Shown here in pieces: positions 1 to 4,642 of a stretch of 5,260 bases of DNA. The notes under the pieces were generated by a model that worked only from the letters and a program-made list of their open reading frames with translations, was not told where the DNA came from and did not search any database. This DNA comes from Erysipelotrichaceae bacterium (lineage in GTDB: Bacteria; Bacillota_I; Bacilli_A; Erysipelotrichales; Erysipelotrichaceae). The translations under genes were made by a program, and so were the position numbers. The number at the start of each line of letters is the position of its first letter. Position 1 is the stretch's first letter. Where the stretch lies: NCBI GenBank assembly GCA_024684175.1, contig JAIKXJ010000071.1, forward strand, positions 1-5,260, given 5' to 3'.

Positions 1-644
1 AAGCTCAGCAGATACGGCATATACGGTACCAGCAAGGAGGAGGCAAAGATCGTCAGCAGAGAACCGATCGGTTCAACGACACCGGACAAAACTCCCAGAA
101 AGAAAGAAGATCTCTTGGATTTTCCCTCCGCATGCAAAGGCATCGAGATGATCGCCCCTTCCGGAAAGTTCTGGATGGCGATGCCCAACGCCAGAGCCAG
201 AGCGGCGGAAGCGCTGATCGAAGAAGAATCGGCCAGGAAACCGGCATAGACGACACCGACCGCCATCCCCTCCGGTATGTTGTGCAGCGTCACTGCCAGG
301 ACCATCATCGTCGTCCTGGCCAGCTTGGCCGAAAGACCTTCCGGATGATCGGAATGGATGTGTAAGTGCGGGATGATGTGGTCTAAGATCAGAAGAAACA
401 GAACGCCGATCCAGAAACCGATGAAAGCCGGCAGAAAAGACAGTTTTCCCATGTCTTCACACTGTTCCATCGCCGGAATGATGAGCGACCAGATGGATGC
501 TGCCACCATGACACCGGCCGCAAAACCGCTCAACGCCTTTTCCACCTGATCGCTCAGTTTGTTCTTCATGAAAAAAACACAGCCGGCTCCGGCCGCCGTT
601 CCCAGAAACGGGATCAGTAAGCCGATGATCGTTTCACGGTCCAT
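1..644 (-). CDS. ZIP-family divalent metal transporter (GufA/ZupT-like), C-terminus cut by window edge
   Basis: A polytopic membrane protein of the ZIP family, which moves Zn2+, Fe2+, Mn2+ or similar ions into the cytoplasm. 214 residues are visible; about 50 residues (the last two helices of a roughly 260-270 residue family member) lie beyond the left edge. Hydrophobic helices fall near residues 5-25, 39-58, 70-90, 112-135, 143-168 and 181-204. The ZIP metal-site signatures are present: HNIPEG at 121-126 and QNFPEG at 158-163, followed by EPIG at 191-194. The QNxPEG form in the second motif is typical of the GufA branch. A histidine-rich loop (H89, H93, H95, H97, H100) sits between helices 3 and 4, as is usual for ZIPs. 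The start is ATG at 642-644, with AAGGAGG (651-657) six bases upstream. A TATAAT box and a dyad lie in front. The exact metal cannot be read from the sequence. Confidence 0.93.
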   Translation of the reverse strand, partial: MDRETIIGLLIPFLGTAAGAGCVFFMKNKLSDQVEKALSGFAAGVMVAASIWSLIIPAMEQCEDMGKLSFLPAFIGFWIGVLFLLILDHIIPHLHIHSDHPEGLSAKLARTTMMVLAVTLHNIPEGMAVGVVYAGFLADSSSISASAALALALGIAIQNFPEGAIISMPLHAEGKSKRSSFFLGVLSGVVEPIGSLLTIFASSLLVPYMPYLLS

Positions 645-650
645 AACACA

Positions 651-657
651 CCTCCTT
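651..657 (-). promoter_or_regulatory. ribosome binding site of the ZIP gene
   Basis: AAGGAGG on the minus strand, six bases before the ATG at 642-644. It fixes the start of the ZIP gene, for which no in-frame stop is visible inside the window. Confidence 0.85.
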
Positions 658-659
658 GT

Positions 660-672
660 TTATCATTGATAA
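660..672 (-). promoter_or_regulatory. operator-like dyad in ZIP promoter
   Basis: TTATCA-T-TGATAA is a perfect 13-bp palindrome lying between the -10 box (676-681) and the ribosome site, so it covers the expected transcription start near 669. On the minus strand the wider form is GTTA-N8-AAAC. A dyad of related sequence sits at the same place in the HMA promoter (2325-2342). The position fits a repressor that blocks RNA polymerase, plausibly a Fur- or DtxR/MntR-type metalloregulator given the two target genes; the regulator is inferred, not seen. Confidence 0.45.
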
Positions 673-675
673 CTC

Positions 676-681
676 ATTATA
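676..681 (-). promoter_or_regulatory. -10 box of ZIP promoter
   Basis: A perfect TATAAT on the minus strand about 31 bases before the ATG, leaving a leader of roughly 25 bases that contains the ribosome site. No convincing -35 is found: the 17-bp position reads CGGAAA, inside the palindrome at 697-710. Confidence 0.6.
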
Positions 682-683
682 AG

Positions 684-701
684 AAAAAGGGCGACCTTTT
701 T
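684..701 (-). terminator. weak hairpin after DUF3267 gene, possible terminator
   Basis: AAAAAGG-TCGC-CCTTTTT on the minus strand forms a 7-bp stem with a 4-base loop, starting ten bases after the DUF3267 stop codon (711-713). The T-run is part of the stem and only two pairs are G-C, so it is a poor terminator by rule. It overlaps a second palindrome (697-710) and the expected -35 region of the ZIP promoter. Confidence 0.35.
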
Positions 702-710
702 CCGGAAAAA

Positions 711-1340
711 CTATCTTTCAAAGACCGCCAGACCGGCTTGTGTCGGGTGGTCCAGCAGAACGATATCTTTTGCATCCGTCTTGTACCTTAACAGCTGCAA
801 TACGATCAAAACATCGCCTCCGGCCGCCAGGATCATGACCAAACCAAGGATCAACAGATCCGGGTTCCCGACGATCAGGGCAAAGACAGCCGGAAGTATA
901 CCCAAAGTGATCAGAGGCATCAGCGTCCCCAGAACATAACCTTTTTTCTTCAAAGGCACTTTACAGGTACAGTACGGCGTCAGATACTCCTTCATGAAAC
1001 CGAATTCGATATCTTTGAAGTGATCTTTGGCAAAGATCGACCAGGTCAGCCCGTGGATGAGCTCATGAACGACGGTCAGCACCAATACGGCAAATAAGAA
1101 AACGATGCCGTTCATCATACGGAAAGGCGCATCCCGATGCAGAAAAAAGAACAGAAACATGCCCAGCCCGATGACCGGTACGGCGGCGATCGCCACAAAC
1201 AGATTGGCTTTGACGATCGATACCGTCAGTTCCCTGTGCCGATAACCTTTTTCCTTCATCTGTTCACACAGGGCCTGATAATCCTTCAGCCTTCTTTGTT
1301 CGCTTTCACTCAGTTTCCTGTTTTTCTCATTGTCTTTCAT
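711..1340 (-). CDS. DUF3267 membrane protein, putative zincin peptidase
   Basis: 209 residues. The order is a charged, basic N-terminal cytoplasmic segment (about 1-40), hydrophobic helices near 44-67 and 77-96, a soluble loop, then helices near 136-158 and 161-184, and a short C-terminal tail. The second helix carries HELIHG at 92-97, a zinc-binding HExxH motif (H92, E93, H96), placed inside the membrane segment as in site-2-type proteases. A late AGGD at 173-176 may supply a further acidic ligand, and the end DHPTQAGLAVFE is typical of the family. C124 and C126 form a CTC in the loop. DUF3267 (PF11667) proteins are predicted membrane zinc peptidases; substrate and role are unknown. The start is supported by GGGGAGG (1347-1353) six bases upstream. 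The gene is monocistronic between a strong upstream terminator and the ZIP promoter, and its own promoter could not be assigned. Confidence 0.88.
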   Translation of the reverse strand: MKDNEKNRKLSESEQRRLKDYQALCEQMKEKGYRHRELTVSIVKANLFVAIAAVPVIGLGMFLFFFLHRDAPFRMMNGIVFLFAVLVLTVVHELIHGLTWSIFAKDHFKDIEFGFMKEYLTPYCTCKVPLKKKGYVLGTLMPLITLGILPAVFALIVGNPDLLILGLVMILAAGGDVLIVLQLLRYKTDAKDIVLLDHPTQAGLAVFER

Positions 1341-1372
1341 ACAGATCCTCCCCTTACCATTCTACCGCAAAT

Positions 1373-1398
1373 AAAAAACTCCATCGGTGAAGACGGAG
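1373..1398 (-). terminator. rho-independent terminator of HMA/ATC-hydrolase operon
   Basis: On the minus strand, CTCCGTC-TTCACC-GATGGAG forms a 7-bp stem with one G-T wobble and a 6-base loop, followed at once by TTTTTT. It lies about 26 bases after the stop codon at 1425-1427. Confidence 0.85.
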
Positions 1399-1424
1399 CC
1401 CATAAAACAGGCAGGATACAGGAA

Positions 1425-2057
1425 CTATCGCTTTTTCTTATACCCGCAGTCACAATATGGACCGCCTGAGGCAAGCGTATGGTCCCTGATGAAATCGCAG
1501 ACACCGCCCGCTTCCGCCATCGTATAGTCCAGGCGGCACATGGCCGGGATCGCTTTTTCCAGACCCAGCTGCTTCATCAAGGTGCAGATCCCGCATTTCG
1601 TGAACCTCGCTTCATAACCCGATCCGTCTGCATAAGGAAGATATTCCATGTTCCAGGAATACGGATTGCGGTCCGCCGCCCTGAACTTTGCCGTCTCCAT
1701 CATTCCCTGCTGATCTCTCTTTGAAAACTTCTTAAGTCCGCTGATCTTGCAGAACAGCTTCATCTTTCCGTTCATCATCCCCTGCTTATAAAATTCCGTC
1801 AGATCTTCCGCATCCGGCAAAGGACAAAATTGCCTGCAAAAGGCAGCAAACATCGCACAGGAAACGATGTTCATCCTGAAACGGTCGCCCTTTTCAAATT
1901 CCGGAAGATCCTCGATGATCTTTTGATATTCTGCCTTTGCCTTATTTGCGATCCTCTTTGTTTCCTCATCTCTTATCTGCAGGACATTGGCCAACGCCTT
2001 TTCAAACGAAGAGACGAACAAGGCCCACATCATGGAAGGCATGCCGTTATACTTCAT
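1425..2057 (-). CDS. L-2-amino-thiazoline-4-carboxylic acid hydrolase family protein
   Basis: 210 residues, predicted cytoplasmic, no signal peptide. The C-terminal third matches the ATC-hydrolase family (PF14196): KCGIC at 154-158, LGLEKAIPAMCRLDYTMAEA at 164-183, an arginine plus TLASG at 191-198, and CDCGYKKK at 202-209 in place of the usual CDFxF end. The founding enzyme opens the ring of L-2-amino-thiazoline-4-carboxylate to N-carbamoyl-cysteine in Pseudomonas cysteine synthesis. Most genome members are untested, so the reaction here is unproven. The protein is cysteine-rich (C67, C74, C78, C103, C155, C158, C174, C187, C202, C204), which could mean metal binding. The ATG follows the HMA stop by three bases and has only a weak GTGGGG-type ribosome site inside the HMA 3' end, so translation is probably coupled. 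Later in-frame ATGs (codons 6, 9 and 10) have no better site. Confidence 0.85.
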   Translation of the reverse strand: MKYNGMPSMMWALFVSSFEKALANVLQIRDEETKRIANKAKAEYQKIIEDLPEFEKGDRFRMNIVSCAMFAAFCRQFCPLPDAEDLTEFYKQGMMNGKMKLFCKISGLKKFSKRDQQGMMETAKFRAADRNPYSWNMEYLPYADGSGYEARFTKCGICTLMKQLGLEKAIPAMCRLDYTMAEAGGVCDFIRDHTLASGGPYCDCGYKKKR

Positions 2058-2060
2058 TGC

Positions 2061-2312
2061 TTAAAAAAGACCCCACTTCTTTTTCTGCACTTCTTCGACC
2101 TTGACATCGACCAGTTCATAACCGGTCTGTGCGATCGCTTCACGAAGCATCGTTTCATCTGCCGGAGCTTCCGATTCAAAAACGGAGATGCCCCTGGAAT
2201 GGGAAGACAAGACTTTCTTTGCATCCTTCACATTCTTTCTTATGACATCGTTGATGTGAGCTTCGCACATCCCACACATCATTCCGTCGATCTTCAGTGT
2301 CGTCTTATACAT
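2061..2312 (-). CDS. small heavy-metal-associated (HMA) domain protein
   Basis: 83 residues forming a single ferredoxin-like HMA domain (beta-alpha-beta-beta-alpha-beta, about residues 3-72) and a lysine-rich tail ending KKKWGLF. The metal loop is GMMCGMCEAH at 10-19, with C13 and C16 in the CxxC arrangement that binds Cu(I) or similar soft ions in CopZ chaperones and P-type ATPase N-domains. H19 after the loop is characteristic of the free-standing GMxCGMCEAHI branch rather than of CopZ proper. No P-type ATPase or CopY/CsoR regulator is in view. The ATG has GGAGG (2319-2323) six bases upstream. It is the first gene of a two-gene operon with the ATC-hydrolase-family gene (three-base gap). It may act as a metal donor or sensor for that partner; this is inferred from linkage only. 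Confidence 0.9.
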   Translation of the reverse strand: MYKTTLKIDGMMCGMCEAHINDVIRKNVKDAKKVLSSHSRGISVFESEAPADETMLREAIAQTGYELVDVKVEEVQKKKWGLF

Positions 2313-2324
2313 ATCCTGCCTCCA

Positions 2325-2342
2325 AGTTAGTTTTTGCTAACT
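2325..2342 (-). promoter_or_regulatory. operator-like inverted repeat in HMA promoter
   Basis: AGTTAG-CAAAAA-CTAACT on the minus strand: perfect 6-bp arms around a 6-base spacer, placed between the -10 box and the ribosome site and covering the expected start of transcription (about 2338). The half-sites GTTAG/CTAAC recall DtxR-family operators, and the dyad matches the one before the ZIP gene in position and partly in sequence. It could also fold as a short 5' leader hairpin in RNA. Confidence 0.55.
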
Positions 2343-2344
2343 CA

Positions 2345-2372
2345 ATTATAATACACATATATGTATTTTCAA
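2345..2372 (-). promoter_or_regulatory. sigma-A-type promoter of HMA operon
   Basis: -35 TTGAAA (2367-2372, 5 of 6 matches to TTGACA), 16-bp spacer, -10 TATAAT (2345-2350, perfect). The leader is about 26 bases. The spacer holds a 10-bp palindrome, ACATATATGT (2355-2364), which may be a second protein site or only AT-rich chance. Confidence 0.8.
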
Positions 2373-2427
2373 AAAAAGATGCGGGTTCAACAGATCATGA
2401 TCCGACATCCGTTGTTACTTTTCCGAC

Positions 2428-2449
2428 AAAAAAACTGCATCACTGCAGT
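2428..2449 (-). terminator. rho-independent terminator after ABM gene
   Basis: ACTGCA-GTGA-TGCAGT on the minus strand, a perfect 6-bp stem with a 4-base loop, then a run of Ts. It lies 10 bases after the stop codon at 2460-2462 and ends the kinase/ABM operon. The remaining stretch up to the HMA promoter (2373-2427) holds only a GATCATGATC palindrome (2393-2402) and nothing recognisable as a gene. Confidence 0.83.
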
Positions 2450-2459
2450 CTCTTATTAT

Positions 2460-2792
2460 CTATTTTCTTATGAATGACTGATCTTTTTCCGAAAAGCCCC
2501 CGTCATCATCCGTATACCTTGCCGCCTCCATATGCAGATCATACTTGTTGCGAAGCAGCGCAATGGTCTTCATCATCTCCGAAGCGTGGTGCCTGTCGAT
2601 CGCTTCCTGATCTTTCCACGCGTCGATCAGCAAGACCGTTTCCGGATCTTCCAGGGAGACGAAATATTCGTAACGGAGGTTCCCTTCTTCCTTCCGGATC
2701 TTTGCGACCGTTCCGCTTTCCATCATTTCCCGGGCAAATTTCACGGCATTTCCATCGACACCCTTGTAACGCAGATTGACTGTGATGCTCAT
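2460..2792 (-). CDS. ABM-domain protein (putative quinol monooxygenase family)
   Basis: 110 residues, cytoplasmic. A dimeric alpha-beta barrel of the antibiotic biosynthesis monooxygenase type (PF03992, YgiN-like) covers about residues 2-93. The strand MSITVNLRYK opens the fold; the family pattern EEGNLRYEYFVS is at 35-46, LLIDAWKDQEAIDRHHAS at 54-71 with the usual histidine pair (H68, H69), and a short charged tail follows. Members oxidise quinols or aromatics without cofactor, or bind heme or small ligands; the substrate here cannot be told. The ATG at 2790-2792 has AAGGAG (2800-2805) seven bases upstream, embedded in the last codons of the kinase gene, whose stop lies three bases before this start, so the two genes are one operon. 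A link with redox metabolism is suggested by the nearby nitroreductase, as inference. Confidence 0.85.
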   Translation of the reverse strand: MSITVNLRYKGVDGNAVKFAREMMESGTVAKIRKEEGNLRYEYFVSLEDPETVLLIDAWKDQEAIDRHHASEMMKTIALLRNKYDLHMEAARYTDDDGGFSEKDQSFIRK

Positions 2793-2795
2793 AAA

Positions 2796-3908
2796 CTATC
2801 TCCTTTTCTCATCTTCAATAAACGAAAAACCTTCAAAGACCGGCTTTCCCTGATACTTCAGGATCTCCCGTTCTCCTTTCAAAGCCTTACAGACTTCGCC
2901 AGCCAATGCCTCCTGTTCCAGTTCCCCCGGATAGGAATAGACCTCGGCGATCCAGGAACAGCTTTCTTTGATCCTTTCAAAGATATCCTCATAGATCATC
3001 AGACCGCCGGTCAGCAGGATGGCATCCACATGTCCCTTTAAGACGACCGCCATCGCACCGATTTGCTTGCCGATCTGATAGACCATCGAAGAATAGACTA
3101 AAGAAGCCTCTCCATCTTTATCCTTTACCCGTTCATAGATCTTCTTGAAGTCACTGGTCCCGAAATAAGAGACGAAACCGCCGGAGCGCGAACACATGTC
3201 ACGGACTTTCTTTGTCCCGTGATCATCGATGTAATCCAATAGCGGCAAAACAGGAACGGAACCGATGCGGGTCGGTGTGAACGCACCGTCACCGCCGCTT
3301 CCCACATTGCCGTCGATCATCTTTCCGTTATGATGGGCATTGACCGTGATCCCGCCGTCGATATGAGCGACGATCAGATCGCAATGTTCATAGTCCAGAC
3401 CATGCAGTGCACAATGTTTCCTGGCGACCGCCTTCTGATTCAGGACATGGGCCTGTGCATTGCGGTAAACGCCTTTGATTCCGGTGATCCTGGCCTCATC
3501 GATGAGCTCATCGACATTGGTCGGATCCATCGTATAAGCCTTCTTTCCGTATTCCTTCGCCAGTTCATGTGCCAGCATCACGCCGAGCTTTGCCGGATGT
3601 TCGCTGCCGCCGACCGCATCCTTGGTATCTTCATAGAGCTGATCATCGATCTCCATGACACCGGACTTACAGGGATAGGCGCTCCCTCCCCGTCCGACGA
3701 AGACATCGACATCCTCAAGCTTAAAACGATTCTCTTCCGCAAACGTATCGATGACTCGCTTGCGGAACGGGATCTGGGCATTGACATGCGGGTATTTCAA
3801 TAATTCCGGGGCATCATGAAAATAAGAAGCTTCCGCGAGCTTTTCTTCATCTTCATAGATGCTCAGTTTCGTCGATGTCGAACCCGGGTTGATGATCAGA
3901 AGTTTCAT
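2796..3908 (-). CDS. buk: butyrate kinase family (ASKHA acid kinase)
   Basis: 370 residues (family about 355-370), cytoplasmic. Acid kinases of this group interconvert acyl phosphate plus ADP and acid plus ATP; butyrate kinase is the last step of one butyrate-forming route. Landmarks: NPGSTSTK at 7-14 (first phosphate loop), VGRGG at 71-75, SEHPAKLG at 102-109, DPTNVDE at 128-134, AHIDGGITVNAHHNGKMIDG at 181-200, TPTRIGSVPVLPLLDY at 211-226, and LLTGG at 298-302 (adenosine site). The central AHIDGG differs from the common AHxGGG of Buk, with D184 in place of a glycine. The ATG at 3906-3908 is chosen because NPGSTSTK then falls at residue 7. An upstream in-frame ATG (3945-3947) lies inside a hairpin arm. 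The ribosome site (TTAGGA, 3912-3917) is weak and close. No phosphotransbutyrylase gene is adjacent. Substrate could be another short or branched acid. Confidence 0.85.
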   Translation of the reverse strand: MKLLIINPGSTSTKLSIYEDEEKLAEASYFHDAPELLKYPHVNAQIPFRKRVIDTFAEENRFKLEDVDVFVGRGGSAYPCKSGVMEIDDQLYEDTKDAVGGSEHPAKLGVMLAHELAKEYGKKAYTMDPTNVDELIDEARITGIKGVYRNAQAHVLNQKAVARKHCALHGLDYEHCDLIVAHIDGGITVNAHHNGKMIDGNVGSGGDGAFTPTRIGSVPVLPLLDYIDDHGTKKVRDMCSRSGGFVSYFGTSDFKKIYERVKDKDGEASLVYSSMVYQIGKQIGAMAVVLKGHVDAILLTGGLMIYEDIFERIKESCSWIAEVYSYPGELEQEALAGEVCKALKGEREILKYQGKPVFEGFSFIEDEKRR

Positions 3909-3932
3909 ACGTCCTAAGTTTAACATCTCAGG

Positions 3933-3966
3933 AAAGAAAAAGTTCATGCGTTTTTCTCATGAACTT
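3933..3966 (-). terminator. hairpin between nitroreductase and kinase genes (terminator or attenuator)
   Basis: AAGTTCATG and CATGAACTT are perfect 9-bp arms (3958-3966 and 3940-3948) around a 9-base loop; on the minus strand they are followed by TTTCTTT. The stem starts 17 bases after the nitroreductase stop (3984-3986). It looks like a rho-independent terminator with an AT-rich stem. No good promoter lies in the 31 bases left before the kinase start, so some read-through is likely if the kinase shares this transcript. Confidence 0.7.
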
Positions 3967-3983
3967 CGTTTCTTATCGATCCT

Positions 3984-4496
3984 CTATTTGACGGTGACAT
4001 CCCGATCGTAATCGATGTTGTGCGGGACCTTCTCGGTATCCGCATGACCGACAGCGATCGCGATCCTGTAGGAATAACCCTCCGGGATGCACAAGAGCTT
4101 ATCATATTCTTCTTTCTTCTTGCCGTTGACGACCTTCTTCATGCAGCCCAGAATGACGCTGCCCAGGCCAAGAGCCTTTGCCGCCAGATGCATGTTCTCT
4201 ACTGCGATCCCGGCATCGACATCGCTCCAGCCGAAATCATCTGCCGCCGAAAGATAGAACGTGACCGGGGCATCGTAATAGAAATTCACCTGCGCTTCCG
4301 GATTGAGGTCCTTCTGTATCTTCTCCTGTACGGGATCGTCTTTCTTTACGACCGTGATGCGGATCTCCTGCTTGTTGGTCGCCGTCGGCGCTTTGAGGCC
4401 GGCCGCTGCAATGCAATAGATCTCTTTCTCCGTCAAAGCTTCTTCCGTATATTTACGGATCGAACTTCTGTTTTCCAATACATCAAAAAATTCCAT
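3984..4496 (-). CDS. nitroreductase family protein (FMN-dependent)
   Basis: 170 residues, cytoplasmic, typical of the short nitroreductase branch of Bacillota. These flavoproteins use NAD(P)H to reduce nitro compounds, quinones or flavins; the physiological substrate is unknown. FMN-binding landmarks: RSSIRKY at 10-16 (phosphate contacts through R10, S11, R14), APTATNKQ at 36-43 in the position of the APSaxNxQ motif, DAGIAVENMHLAAKALGLGS at 94-113 forming the long dimer helix, and the last strand AIAVGHAD at 146-153. The start at 4494-4496 has AAGGAGG (4504-4510) seven bases upstream and an extended -10 promoter. The gene is flanked by a terminator on each side, so it is probably transcribed mainly alone, with possible read-through into the kinase and ABM genes. 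Confidence 0.92.
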   Translation of the reverse strand: MEFFDVLENRSSIRKYTEEALTEKEIYCIAAAGLKAPTATNKQEIRITVVKKDDPVQEKIQKDLNPEAQVNFYYDAPVTFYLSAADDFGWSDVDAGIAVENMHLAAKALGLGSVILGCMKKVVNGKKKEEYDKLLCIPEGYSYRIAIAVGHADTEKVPHNIDYDRDVTVK

Positions 4497-4522
4497 GATC
4501 TGCCCTCCTTCTTTTCACCAAA

Positions 4523-4531
4523 ATTATAACA
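4523..4531 (-). promoter_or_regulatory. extended -10 promoter of nitroreductase gene
   Basis: TG-T-TATAAT on the minus strand is a perfect extended -10, giving a leader of about 20 bases ahead of the ATG. No good -35 is visible at 16-18 bp, which the extended element can compensate for. Unlike the ZIP and HMA promoters, there is no GTTA/TAAC dyad downstream of this box. Confidence 0.7.
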
Positions 4532-4563
4532 GGACAGCGCAAAACAGACCGTTCTGATGCTTC

Positions 4564-4592
4564 AAAAAAGCCTCCCGTTTTTTTGGGAAGCT
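4564..4592 (-). terminator. rho-independent terminator after alpha/beta hydrolase gene
   Basis: AGCTTCCC and GGGAGGCT pair over 8 bp with one T-G wobble around an 8-base A-rich loop on the minus strand, followed by a run of Ts. It lies about 50 bases after the hydrolase stop codon (4643-4645) and before the nitroreductase promoter. The 50 bases between hold no recognisable element. Confidence 0.85.
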
Positions 4593-4642
4593 CTTCGTTC
4601 ATTAATCTGTTGGGATCTCTCCTGATCAAAGATATCGGGATC

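Noticed and set aside
132..549. Two plus-strand open frames inside the ZIP gene, and a minus-strand frame at 53-256
   Set aside because: They are out of frame with a clearly conserved transporter carrying HNIPEG and QNFPEG; low-complexity, arginine- and serine-rich translations show no domain.
1359..1364. TAGAAT as -10 box of the DUF3267 gene
   Set aside because: Transcription would then start around 1352, inside the ribosome binding site (1347-1353), and no -35 is present.
1830..2330. Plus-strand open frame of 166 codons, and similar plus-strand frames at 2532-3041, 3330-3803 and 4020-4529
   Set aside because: Each lies antisense to a gene with clear family motifs, has no recognisable domain and no convincing ribosome site; composition is that of a shadow frame.
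2381..2410. GCGGGTTCAA as a tRNA T-arm
   Set aside because: The motif resembles a T-loop, but there is no matching 3' arm, acceptor stem, anticodon arm or D-arm around it.
3909..3947. Longer kinase start at the ATG 3945-3947 (383 residues)
   Set aside because: The extra 13 residues place the phosphate loop too far from the N-terminus for the family, there is no ribosome site, and this ATG lies within the arm of the 3940-3966 hairpin.
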